A stretch of 9,731 bases of DNA from Phycisphaeraceae bacterium (GTDB lineage: Bacteria > Planctomycetota > Phycisphaerae > Phycisphaerales > Phycisphaeraceae). Both the position numbers and the translations under genes were made by a program. A model generated the notes under the pieces. It saw only the letters and a list, made by a program, of their open reading frames with translations. It did not search any database and was not told the origin of the DNA. Of this stretch, positions 1 to 6,832 are shown piece after piece. The stretch is from contig PUMS01000143.1 in NCBI GenBank assembly GCA_003551485.1, positions 1-9,731 of the forward strand, read 5' to 3'. Positions within the stretch are counted from its first letter, which is position 1, and the number at the start of each line of letters is the position of its first letter.

Positions 1-204
1 AGGGCGAGTGGGCTGCTTCTGCTCCCGGAGGGCGGAGGCCGGGGGGGGGCAGGGGACGTTGCCCCGGCGGGAAGCGACAGGAGGTCGTACCTGGGATGGG
101 GCGATGACTGGCAGATGGCGACCACAGGCGGTGGTGGCCGACATCACGGATTACACGGACCACACGCGGCCGATGTCGGCGGCGTGGACAGGAAAAACCC
201 GCTC
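1..204. other. nusA upstream region, no gene recognised
   Basis: The nusA reading frame stays open through this stretch to the window edge, but the residues it would encode (Gly/His-rich) do not resemble the NusA N-terminus, so I read it as non-coding. It holds a run of nine G (41-49) and a possible hairpin GGGGCA (46-51) / TGCCCC (60-65). A short 9-nt tandem repeat lies at 148-165. AGGA at 190-193, 11 nt before the nusA ATG, may serve as a weak ribosome binding site. I see no convincing promoter and no recognisable end of an upstream gene such as rimP. Confidence 0.5.
148..165. repeat. 9-nt tandem repeat GGATTACAC / GGACCACAC
   Basis: Two adjacent 9-nt units differ at two positions and are preceded by a partial third (ATCAC, 143-147). 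The patch is more A/T-rich than its surroundings. Tandem GGATTACAC-type strings occur in intergenic repeats of various bacteria, so this may be the remnant of a dispersed element. That link is from memory and was not checked. Confidence 0.4.
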
Positions 205-1752
205 ATGGCTCAGATCAATGGCCCGGAACTGCTTCGTCTGGTCGACTCGATCGCGCGTGACCGCAACATCGAGAAGGAATCGCTCTATACCGACATCGAG
301 CAGGCGATGGTCTCGGCGGCGCGCAAGCACTTCAACGCCGTGGACACCGATGAGTTCATCTGCGAGTTGGATCGCCTCAGCGGCGCCATCCGCTTGTGGC
401 ACAACGGCGAAGAGGTGCCGCTGAGCCGCCTGGGCCGCATCCCGGCGCAGACGGCCAAGCAGGTGATGATCCAGCGCTTCCGCGAGGATGAGCGGGCGAG
501 CATCTACGATGAGTATTCCCAGCGCATCGACGAACTGATCACGGGCGTGGCCCAGCGCTACGAGGGCGGCGCGCTGGTGGTGCAGGTCGGTCGCGCTGAG
601 GGCTTCATGCCCCGCAGCGAGCAGATTCCGGGCGAGCAGCATCAGCCGGGTGAGCGGGTCCGCTGCCTGATTCTGGACGTTCGCGAGACGGCCAGCCAGA
701 TCAAGATCGTGCTCAGCCGGGCGCACCCGGACTTCATCCGCCGCCTGTTCGAGGTCGAGGTGCCGGAGGTGCAGGAGCGGATCATCGACATCAAGGCCAT
801 GGCCCGCGAGCCGGGGCGGCGGACGAAGATCGCGGTGGCCTCGATCGACTCGAAGGTCGACGCCGTGGGCGCGTGCGTGGGCGTGCGTGGCAGCCGGATC
901 AAGAACATCGTCGATGAACTGGGTGGTGAGAAGATCGACATCGTGCGCTGGAACGAGTCCAGCCAGGTGCTGATCCAGAACGCGCTGAAGCCCGCGGAGG
1001 TCGAGGAGATCTCGCTGTGCTTCGAACTCGGCCGCGCCACCGTCGTGGTCGCCGAGGATCAGCTCTCGCTGGCCATCGGCAAGCACGGCCAGAACGTTCG
1101 TCTTGCCGCGCGGCTGACCAACTGGGACATCGACATCCTCACGCCGGCCGAGTTTGCCCGGAGCCTCGAGATCATGCACGAGACGCTGCGTGAGGTCGAG
1201 GCCGTCACCGATGAGCATATCGACCGGCTGGCGGCGCTTGGCGTGATCAGCGTCTTCGACGTCGAGGAGGTCGGGGCCGAGTACCTGGCCGATGCGGTGG
1301 GCATCGAGCAGGAGCTGGCCGAGAACGTGGTGGCCCATGCCTCCGAGCGTGCCAAGGAGGTGGCCGAGCAGCAGCAGCGTGATAAGGAGGAGGCCGAAGC
1401 CCGCCGCGCCCTCGAGGCCGCTCAGCCCGGCGCTGCGCAGGCCGCGGCGATCCTGGGCGAGGGCCGGGCCTCGGAGGGTGGCGATTCCGGGCAGGCCGGC
1501 GAGGAAGGCGACATCGTCTCGATGCTCGAGGGGTCGCGGCAGGCTGCTGCGCGGCCCGGTGAGGCGGGTCTGGATGACGGCGCTTCCGCGGGCGCAACCG
1601 GGGCCGAGCAAGAGGGCGATGGCGAGAGCGAGGGTGAGGGCGATGGCAGTGAGGTTGAGGATGGTGAAGGTTCACTGGAAGGCGAGTCGGCCCGGTCCGA
1701 GGGTGAGCAGGCGCCCCAGCCGCTGGCCGACCGGACCCGTGAGGGTCAGTAG
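205..1752 (+). CDS. nusA: Transcription termination/antitermination factor NusA
   Basis: NusA binds RNA polymerase and nascent RNA and modulates pausing, termination and antitermination in the cytoplasm. The 515-residue product shows the usual order. An N-terminal RNAP-binding domain (about 1-105) is followed by an S1 domain (about 110-173), then the REPGRRTKIAV motif (201-211). KH1 carries GVRG (226-229), KH2 carries GKHG (292-295), and a single helix-hairpin-helix-like unit follows (about 327-385). The last ~120 residues are a low-complexity tail, strongly acidic (Glu/Asp/Gly/Ala), which the family core lacks. I chose ATG 205 because MAQINGPELLRLVDSIARD matches the expected NusA start. An in-frame ATG at 115 would add 30 unrelated residues. 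It is the first gene of the nusA-infB-ylxP-rbfA cluster, with 74 nt to the infB start. No ylxR or ylxQ follows it. Confidence 0.96.
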   Translation: MAQINGPELLRLVDSIARDRNIEKESLYTDIEQAMVSAARKHFNAVDTDEFICELDRLSGAIRLWHNGEEVPLSRLGRIPAQTAKQVMIQRFREDERASIYDEYSQRIDELITGVAQRYEGGALVVQVGRAEGFMPRSEQIPGEQHQPGERVRCLILDVRETASQIKIVLSRAHPDFIRRLFEVEVPEVQERIIDIKAMAREPGRRTKIAVASIDSKVDAVGACVGVRGSRIKNIVDELGGEKIDIVRWNESSQVLIQNALKPAEVEEISLCFELGRATVVVAEDQLSLAIGKHGQNVRLAARLTNWDIDILTPAEFARSLEIMHETLREVEAVTDEHIDRLAALGVISVFDVEEVGAEYLADAVGIEQELAENVVAHASERAKEVAEQQQRDKEEAEARRALEAAQPGAAQAAAILGEGRASEGGDSGQAGEEGDIVSMLEGSRQAAARPGEAGLDDGASAGATGAEQEGDGESEGEGDGSEVEDGEGSLEGESARSEGEQAPQPLADRTREGQ

Positions 1753-1766
1753 AGTCCGTTTGATGA

Positions 1767-1810
1767 ACCATCGGCGCGCGGCGGTCGCGTGTGCGGCCGC
1801 GGTCGATGGT
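1767..1810 (+). promoter_or_regulatory. Stem-loop between nusA and infB
   Basis: ACCATCG (1767-1773) pairs perfectly with CGATGGT (1804-1810). Inside, G1774-T1803 (wobble) and C1775-G1802 can continue the stem. After a bulged G, CGCGGC (1777-1782) pairs with GCCGCG (1796-1801), leaving a 13-nt loop. About 15 pairs form, ending 4 nt before the infB Shine-Dalgarno. The structure covers the alternative infB starts GTG 1791 and ATG 1806. It has no T-tract, so it is not a standard intrinsic terminator. A role in RNA processing, partial attenuation or translation control of infB is inference. Confidence 0.5.
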
Positions 1811-1814
1811 GTCC

Positions 1815-1820
1815 AAGGAG
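1815..1820 (+). promoter_or_regulatory. Ribosome binding site of infB (decides the start)
   Basis: A perfect AAGGAG lies 6 nt before TTG 1827. ATG 1806 and GTG 1809 lie upstream of it and GTG 1791 further still, and none has a comparable site. The protein read from TTG 1827 starts MAKSRRVFELAKELGV, as expected for an IF-2 N-terminus. Confidence 0.7.
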
Positions 1821-1826
1821 CAGGCT

Positions 1827-4811
1827 TTGGCTAAGTCGCGTCGCGTGTTCGAGCTCGCCAAGGAGCTGGGCGTTTCCAGCAAGGCTGTCATTGCCAAGTG
1901 CAAGGCCGAGGGTGTGCCCGACATCATCAACCACATGTCGAAGGTGAAGCTCGGTCTCGAGCAGACCATCCGGGAATGGTTCAGCGAGGAACACAAGGTC
2001 GACACCGCCGTGGAAGCGGCCGAGCAGGTGGACCTCAACCGGGTCAAGAAGCCCGCCCGCCGCCGCGCACGCCCGGCGGGCTCGGCCGCGGCTTCCGGTG
2101 GTGGCGATGCGGAGGACTCGCAGGTCGCCGTTGCCGAGCCGGAAAAGGGCGAGGAGGAGCCCCAGGCGGCCGCCGGCGAGCCGGAAGATGGGGGTGATGA
2201 CGGTGCCGCCGTGGCCGAAGCTGAAGCCGAAGCACCGGCCGGGCCTGCGCGGCCCACAGCGCGGCCGAGGCGCAAGGAGGATGCCGGTGCCCCCGCCGCG
2301 CCTGATGCCTCCGCTGCGCCCCCATCGGCGGCGCCCGAGGCCGAAGCCGAGTCGCCGGCGCAGGACGTTGCCCAGAAGCGCAAGCAGCCGGCAGGGCAGG
2401 ACACGGACCAGCCCGCTTCGGCCCCGGCGCAGGCGGCTTCGGGCGGGGAGAAGATCGAGACCGACGAGACCGCCGAGCCGGTCAAGGCCACCCGCCGCGC
2501 CCCCATGGGCCCTGTGGGGGTGCCCAACGTACCGACGCGTCCTGAGAACGTCGGCCCGGCGGGCGAGCGGCTGGAGCGGCCGGTCAGTGCCAAGCTCAAG
2601 GGTCCGAAGGTCGTCCGCATCGAGAAGCCCGACAGCATCGCCGCGCCGCGTTCTCGCCGACCCGGCGGTGGGCCCGGGCGCGGGCCGGGCGCCCCCGGCG
2701 GCCCGGAGCGCGAGTCGGGCGGTGAAGCGCAGGTGGCGCGCAGCCGCGGGCCGGTGCGTGGCCGCGGTGCCGGTGCCGGGACCGGTCGGGAGGCGGAAGG
2801 CGAGTCCCGGCGCGGGGCGGGCAAGCGTCGTGCGTTGAGCAGTCGGCGCGGCGGGGGGCGTTACGGTGAGGCGCTGCCCACCGGCCCGACGAAGCTGACC
2901 GCGGCGGACGTAGCCGAGCTCGATGCCCGGCTCAACCAGTCCGCCGGCTACGTGCAGCGAAAGCAGAAGGCGCTGCGGCGGCGCGACGGCGGGGGCACCG
3001 CGGCACAGCCGGCGCTGGTCACCGGGGGCAAGGTCGAGATCGAAGAGCCGATCTTCATCAAGGACCTGTCGGCGGCCACCGGCATCAAGGCCGCTGACAT
3101 CATCAAGTACCTGTTCAAGCAGGGGATCATGACCAACATCAACTCGGCCATCGACGCCGACACGGCGATGGAAGTGTGCCTCGAGTACAACATCGAGCTC
3201 GAGGTCAAGGCTCAGAAGAGCGCCGCCGAGCAGATCGAGGCCGAGTTCGAGGCCCGCGCGCAGGTCGACGTGCGCCCGCGCCCGCCCATCGTCACCGTGC
3301 TCGGCCACGTCGACCACGGCAAGACCAGCCTGCTCGACCGCATCCGTGCCGCCGACGTGGCCGCCCACGAGGCCGGGGGCATCACCCAGCACGTGGGCGC
3401 CTACCGCGTCACCGTGCACGGGGCCGACGGGCAGGAGAAGACGGTGGTCTTCCTGGACACCCCCGGCCACGAGGCTTTCACCTCGATGCGCGCCCGCGGG
3501 GCGGGCCTGACCGACCTTGTCGTGCTGGTCTGCGCCGCCGATGACGGCGTGATGCCGCAGACGGTCGAGTCGATCAACCACGCCCGGGCCGCGGGCGTGC
3601 CGATCGTGGTGGCGCTGAACAAGATCGACAGGCCCGAGGTCGATGACACCCAGATCCAGAAAATCTACGGCCAGCTCGCCGCCCAGGGACTCAACCCCGT
3701 GCCCTGGGGCGGTGACACGGAGGTGGTGTCCACCAGCGCCACCACCGGTCAGGGCGTGGAGGAACTGCTGGAACTGCTCGACTACCAGGCCGAACTGCTC
3801 GAGCTGAAGGCCGACTACGGCGGCCCGGCGCGCGGCACGGTGATCGAGAGCGAGATGCAGGAAGGCCGCGGACCGGTGGCGCGGGTGATGGTCGAGCAGG
3901 GGCAGTTGAAGGTCGGCGGTTTCATCGTCGTCGGCCGCGCCTTCGGACGCGTCCGCGACATGACCGACGACCGCGGCCGTTCGATCCGCGAGGCCGGCCC
4001 GGCGACGCCGGTCGAGCTTTCGGGCATCGACATGGTGCCCGATGCGGGCAACAAGTTCTTCGTCACCGACACGCTCAAGCGGGCCGAGGAAGTGGCCCAC
4101 CACTACCGCGAGATCGAGCGCGAGCAGCAGCTTGCCAGCAAGACGAAGGTGACGCTTGCCAACTTCGCCGAGCAGCTCGCCGCGGGCGAGACGCGCGAGC
4201 TCCGCGTGGTGCTCAAGGCCGACGTGCACGGCTCGCTCGATGTGCTTCGCAAGAGCCTGGAGGAGATGGGCAACGACGAAGTCAGCGTGCGCGTGCTGCA
4301 CGCGGCGGTGGGCGGGGTGACCGAGAGCGACGTGCTGCTGGCCGATGCCTCTGATGCGGTGATCATCGGCTTCCACGTGGTCATCCCCCCGGCGGTCCGC
4401 GAGATCGCCGAGCAGCACAAGGTGGACGTGCGGCTGTACCGCATCATCTACGACCTGACCAACGATGTGAAGTCGGCGCTGGAGGGGCTGCTCAAGCCCG
4501 AGGTGAAGGAAGAGGTCCTTGGCCGGGCCGAGGTGCGGCAGGTGTTCCGCGTCTCGAAGATCGGGCAGGTCGCCGGCTGCCTGGTGACCGAGGGGGTGAT
4601 TCAGCGAAACACGAAGGTCCGCGTCGAGCGCGACGGCACCGTGGTCACCGACAACCGCGAGCTGGCCTCGCTGAGGCGGGTCAAGGACGACGTGCGCGAG
4701 GTGCGCATGGGCACCGAGTGCGGCATCCGCGTGGCCGGCTTCGACGACGTCAAGCCCGGCGACGTGATCACCTGCTACAAGGTGATCGAGGTCAAGCGGA
4801 CGCTGGACTGA
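1827..4811 (+). CDS. infB: Translation initiation factor IF-2
   Basis: IF-2 is the GTPase that brings fMet-tRNA to the 30S subunit and promotes 50S joining. The 994-residue product has a first IF2_N domain (about 4-50), a linker of roughly 350 residues, a second IF2_N domain (about 404-458), then the GTPase. G1 is GHVDHGKT (493-500), G2 GGITQH (517-522), G3 DTPGH (544-548), G4 NKID (598-601) and G5 SATTG (637-641). Domains II, III and C2 complete the protein. The linker is acidic and Ala/Pro-rich first, then turns basic and Arg/Gly-rich (about 275-348), with VVRIEKP at 262-268. TTG 1827 is chosen for its AAGGAG site; ATG 1806 (7 residues longer) and GTG 1791 are the alternatives. A stem-loop precedes it, and ylxP follows after 70 nt. 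Confidence 0.97.
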   Translation: MAKSRRVFELAKELGVSSKAVIAKCKAEGVPDIINHMSKVKLGLEQTIREWFSEEHKVDTAVEAAEQVDLNRVKKPARRRARPAGSAAASGGGDAEDSQVAVAEPEKGEEEPQAAAGEPEDGGDDGAAVAEAEAEAPAGPARPTARPRRKEDAGAPAAPDASAAPPSAAPEAEAESPAQDVAQKRKQPAGQDTDQPASAPAQAASGGEKIETDETAEPVKATRRAPMGPVGVPNVPTRPENVGPAGERLERPVSAKLKGPKVVRIEKPDSIAAPRSRRPGGGPGRGPGAPGGPERESGGEAQVARSRGPVRGRGAGAGTGREAEGESRRGAGKRRALSSRRGGGRYGEALPTGPTKLTAADVAELDARLNQSAGYVQRKQKALRRRDGGGTAAQPALVTGGKVEIEEPIFIKDLSAATGIKAADIIKYLFKQGIMTNINSAIDADTAMEVCLEYNIELEVKAQKSAAEQIEAEFEARAQVDVRPRPPIVTVLGHVDHGKTSLLDRIRAADVAAHEAGGITQHVGAYRVTVHGADGQEKTVVFLDTPGHEAFTSMRARGAGLTDLVVLVCAADDGVMPQTVESINHARAAGVPIVVALNKIDRPEVDDTQIQKIYGQLAAQGLNPVPWGGDTEVVSTSATTGQGVEELLELLDYQAELLELKADYGGPARGTVIESEMQEGRGPVARVMVEQGQLKVGGFIVVGRAFGRVRDMTDDRGRSIREAGPATPVELSGIDMVPDAGNKFFVTDTLKRAEEVAHHYREIEREQQLASKTKVTLANFAEQLAAGETRELRVVLKADVHGSLDVLRKSLEEMGNDEVSVRVLHAAVGGVTESDVLLADASDAVIIGFHVVIPPAVREIAEQHKVDVRLYRIIYDLTNDVKSALEGLLKPEVKEEVLGRAEVRQVFRVSKIGQVAGCLVTEGVIQRNTKVRVERDGTVVTDNRELASLRRVKDDVREVRMGTECGIRVAGFDDVKPGDVITCYKVIEVKRTLD

Positions 4812-4881
4812 ACCAACGCGACAGGGCAACCCGTTCAACCGGACCGGCGGGTTCGGGCCGCCGGGAACTGGTGTGGTCAGC

Positions 4882-5172
4882 ATGGTAGTGGGCATTCTCC
4901 AGATCGAGTTGGCGATCGAGTGGGCCGGCTCGCTCAAGGACAAGCGGCGCGTGGTCAACAGCCTCAAGGACCGGCTGCATCGCCAGCACCAGGTGTCGGT
5001 GGCGGAGGTCGACTCCCAGGATGAGCCCCGGCGCGCCATCCTGGGCATCACCCTGGCCAGCAGCAGCGTGCCGCACGCCCAGAGCGTGCTCAGCCGCCTG
5101 CTGGACAAGCTCAAGACCCACCCCGACTGCTTCGTCAGCGACCACCGCCTGGAAATCCTCACCGGCCAGTAG
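4882..5172 (+). CDS. ylxP: DUF503 (YlxP-like) protein
   Basis: This 96-residue protein matches the DUF503/YlxP family in length and motifs: MVVGILQIEL at the start, SLKDKRRVV (17-25) and VSVAEV (38-43). YlxP proteins are encoded between infB and rbfA in many bacteria. They have been linked to 30S assembly, but the biochemical role is poorly defined. ATG 4882 is chosen because MVVG is the usual family start. GTG 4873 is in frame and sits 6 nt after GGGA (4863-4866), so a 99-residue form is possible. The gap to infB is 70 nt and to rbfA 167 nt. The position between infB and rbfA independently supports the call. Confidence 0.88.
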   Translation: MVVGILQIELAIEWAGSLKDKRRVVNSLKDRLHRQHQVSVAEVDSQDEPRRAILGITLASSSVPHAQSVLSRLLDKLKTHPDCFVSDHRLEILTGQ

Positions 5173-5339
5173 CACTGCGCTCGCCAGCCTCCGGGCCGGC
5201 AGCGCCGCTGCAGCCGAGAACCGTGGCGGCAACCGGCAGGCCCCGATCGCCGCTTTGCCCGTTACCTGCTACCCTCCGCGGCCGGCTCCCGCCCCCGTGT
5301 GGTGCCCCCGCCTCTGGCTTACCCGCCATCCCCGCCCAG

Positions 5340-5852
5340 ATGCCCATGACCGTACGAAGGCAACAGGTCGCATCCACGCTCAAGCGGCTCATCAGCGATG
5401 CGCTGCAACGGCAGGTCTCCGACCCGAGAATCGCCGGGCTGGTCAGCGTCACCCGCGTCGAGCTCAGCTCGGACATGGCGCAGGCCTCGGTCTTCGTCTC
5501 GGTGATGCCGGCGCAGTATGAGCGCCGCACGCTGGCCGGGCTTCGCAGTGGAGCCGGGCATATCGCCCGGCTTGTGCGGCCGCACCTGCACATGAGACGC
5601 TCGCCGCGGCTGGAGTTTCGTCTCGACGACACGCTCAAGAAGCAGGCCGAGGTCTACGATGCCATCCGCGAGGGCATCGAGCAGGAAGGGCCCGCACCGG
5701 CCATCGAGCCCGATGAGCCGGCCCACGGCGATGCCCCGCCCCACGAGGCACACGGCGATGAAGCGGCGGCTTCATCCGCTGAGCCCCCCACCCCGCCACC
5801 CGCCGAGGCGCCCCCGCAGCCCCCGGTGCGCCCGCAGGAGGATTCGAATTGA
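5340..5852 (+). CDS. rbfA: 30S ribosome-binding factor RbfA, with extended C-terminal tail
   Basis: RbfA binds the pre-30S subunit near the 5' helix of 16S rRNA and assists its late maturation. The 170-residue product has the KH-fold core at about 4-112. Visible family features are an RRQQVAST opening, the SDPRI segment (27-31), VTRVELSSDMAQASVFVSV, and RRSPRLEFRLDD (86-97). Residues from about 117 on form a Pro/Ala/Glu/His-rich tail of about 54 residues, absent from typical 120-residue RbfA. The start is either ATG 5340 or ATG 5346, two codons later. Neither has a clear Shine-Dalgarno. The frame is open upstream to 5223, but those residues are low complexity. The 167-nt gap after ylxP contains only a short hairpin (GCAGC 5199-5203 / GCTGC 5207-5211). 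The stop overlaps the next gene. Confidence 0.92.
   Translation: MPMTVRRQQVASTLKRLISDALQRQVSDPRIAGLVSVTRVELSSDMAQASVFVSVMPAQYERRTLAGLRSGAGHIARLVRPHLHMRRSPRLEFRLDDTLKKQAEVYDAIREGIEQEGPAPAIEPDEPAHGDAPPHEAHGDEAAASSAEPPTPPPAEAPPQPPVRPQEDSN
5836..5841 (+). promoter_or_regulatory. Ribosome binding site inside the rbfA 3' end
   Basis: A perfect AGGAGG lies 7 nt before TTG 5849, within the last rbfA codons. It supports a TTG start for the downstream gene, which overlaps the rbfA stop as TTGA (5849-5852), an arrangement typical of translational coupling. Confidence 0.75.
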
Positions 5853-6489
5853 AAAACGCAACCGCTTACGCCCGCAAGCTCGCTCCCTTGATCAAAAGGC
5901 TCAGTCAGGCCCATGAGCCGGTCGAGCCCGAGCCGCTGCCGCCTCTGGCGCGGCTGGTGATGAGCTACCTCGAGTGGAACGCCGACACGAAGCAGGCCAC
6001 CGAGGCCTATCAGCGCCTGATGGAAAACTGCGTGGACATCAACGACCTTCGCGTCACCCACGCACACGTGGTGGCGCGGCTGCTGGGGCCGAAGTACCCC
6101 TTGGCCGAGCAGCGTGCCGAACGGATGCGCGATGCGCTGCACGCGATCTTCAAAGCCTTTCACGCCACCAGTCTCGACCCGCTCAGCGTCCGGGGCAAGA
6201 AGCAGGTGCGCAGCTTCCTCGATGCGCTGTCGGGCATGGTCCCCTACGTGGCGGCACAGGTGACGCTGCTGGGCTACGGCGGTCATGCCGTGCCCGTGGA
6301 TGACGTGCTGGCCGAACTGCTGCGGCAGGAGGAGGTGGTCGACCCCGAGGCCACGCTGGGGAGATCGTGGCGTTCATGGAGCGGCACATCCGCGCCGACA
6401 ACGCACACCAGACCCACCTGCTGCTCCGCGCCTGGGCCGATGCCGCCGGCCGCCGGTACCAGCCCCAGGGTGCCGGCGCCGCCGGTTGA
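5849..6489 (+). CDS. Degenerate HhH-GPD (endonuclease III-like) protein, frame interrupted
   Basis: By eye the translation follows the endonuclease III (Nth) fold. LARLVMSYLEWNADTKQA lines up with the region of Nth just after its N-terminus, and DALSGMVPYVAAQ (125-137) with the hairpin ALPGVGRKTAN. HAVPVDD (146-152) lines up with the Nth segment IAVDTH. The catalytic Lys position is Tyr133, the second hairpin Gly is Val131, and the catalytic Asp position is kept (Asp151) at the same 18-residue spacing. No C-terminal 4Fe-4S cysteines are present. Glycosylase/lyase activity is therefore unlikely; DNA or RNA binding is possible. After Gly171 (GGGG, 6358-6361) the similarity continues in the -1 frame (EIVAFMERHIRADNAHQTHL) to TGA 6487-6489, giving 213 residues. 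Without the shift the original frame runs into repeat DNA to 6820. The cause may be a mutation or a lost G in sequencing. It overlaps rbfA by 4 nt. Confidence 0.7.
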
Positions 6490-6556
6490 CGGTCGGGGCA
6501 GCCCGGCCCCTTGCTCCCCTCTCTCCTTGGGAGCGGGACTGGGGGTGAGGGAAGCG

Positions 6557-6590
6557 GGTAGGGTGGGTCAAGCGCAGCGGACCCACCGCC
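6557..6590 (+). repeat. REP-like palindromic unit, left copy
   Basis: This 34-nt unit matches the reverse complement of 6692-6725 at 32 of 34 positions. It is itself a hairpin: GGTGGGTC, a 10-nt loop, then GACCCACC. The head-to-head pairing with the right copy resembles a REP doublet. Confidence 0.75.
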
Positions 6591-6623
6591 CAACTGTCCG
6601 TCACCGCTGCGCCGGTCGCCCCT

Positions 6624-6645
6624 GGTGGCTTGTCCGCCCATTCCC
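6624..6645 (+). repeat. Dispersed 22-nt motif, copy 1
   Basis: GGTGGCTTGTCCGCC (6624-6638) recurs exactly at 7861-7875, and the match extends to 20 of 22 positions (6624-6645 and 7861-7882). It sits in the core of the palindromic element, which suggests the core contains a unit that also spreads on its own. Confidence 0.6.
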
Positions 6646-6691
6646 ATGGCCCGGCTCGATGGTGCCGGCGGCATTGTGGGTGAGGGCACGC

Positions 6692-6725
6692 GGTGGTGGG
6701 TCCGCCGCGCTTGACCCACCCTACC
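6692..6725 (-). repeat. REP-like palindromic unit, right copy
   Basis: Inverted partner of 6557-6590 with two mismatches in 34 nt. It carries the same hairpin stem, GGTGGGTC / GACCCACC, and lies 101 nt from the left copy. Confidence 0.75.
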
Positions 6726-6832
6726 TTCGGCACCTGCCCTCACCCCAGCCCTCTCCCACCCCCGGAAAGGGAGAGGGGGCCGGAGGGGCGTTGTTTTGGC
6801 AACAGCAGTTCAACAGATGAGGAAAAGCAACC

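Larger units (their letters stand above)
6503..6783. repeat. Nested palindromic repeat element (MITE/REP-like), about 281 bp
   Basis: This fills most of the 343-nt gap between the HhH-GPD-like gene and hisG. The outer arms (6503-6551 and 6737-6783) are imperfect inverted copies of a CCCTCACCCC...GAGAGGGG...GGGGCCGG pattern. The right arm itself folds as CCCTCTCCC (6749-6757) / GGGAGAGGG (6769-6777), and the left as GCTCCC (6513-6518) / GGGAGC (6529-6534). Inside them lies a tighter inverted pair (6557-6590 and 6692-6725) around a ~100-nt core. No protein-coding content is recognisable. Such GC-rich nested palindromes look like non-autonomous mobile repeats. I see no clear target-site duplication. 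Confidence 0.65.

Noticed and set aside
115..204. N-terminal extension of NusA from ATG 115
   Set aside because: The 30 extra residues are Gly/His-rich and unlike NusA, whose normal start fits ATG 205.
4828..4853. Inverted repeat AACCCG / CGGGTT between infB and ylxP as a terminator
   Set aside because: Only 6 bp with a 14-nt loop and no T-tract; such matches are common at this GC content, and ylxP follows closely.
1746..5162. A 1138-codon open frame on the minus strand, plus other long minus-strand frames (151-1611, 1247-2824, 7346-9604)
   Set aside because: They lie opposite genes with clear protein signatures (nusA, infB, hisG, TPR). Long antisense frames are expected in high-GC DNA, and their His/Arg/Leu-rich translations show no recognisable domain.
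5223..5339. RbfA starting 39 codons upstream at 5223
   Set aside because: The added residues are Pro/Arg-rich low complexity, and the RbfA core begins right after ATG 5340/5346.
6490..6820. Extension of the HhH-like protein to TGA 6818-6820
   Set aside because: This part translates palindromic repeat DNA. The homologous C-terminus lies in the -1 frame and ends at 6489.
6791..6820. Promoter for hisG at TTGTTT (6791) or TTGGCA (6796)
   Set aside because: No acceptable -10 hexamer at a suitable spacing; the T-rich patch alone is not enough.
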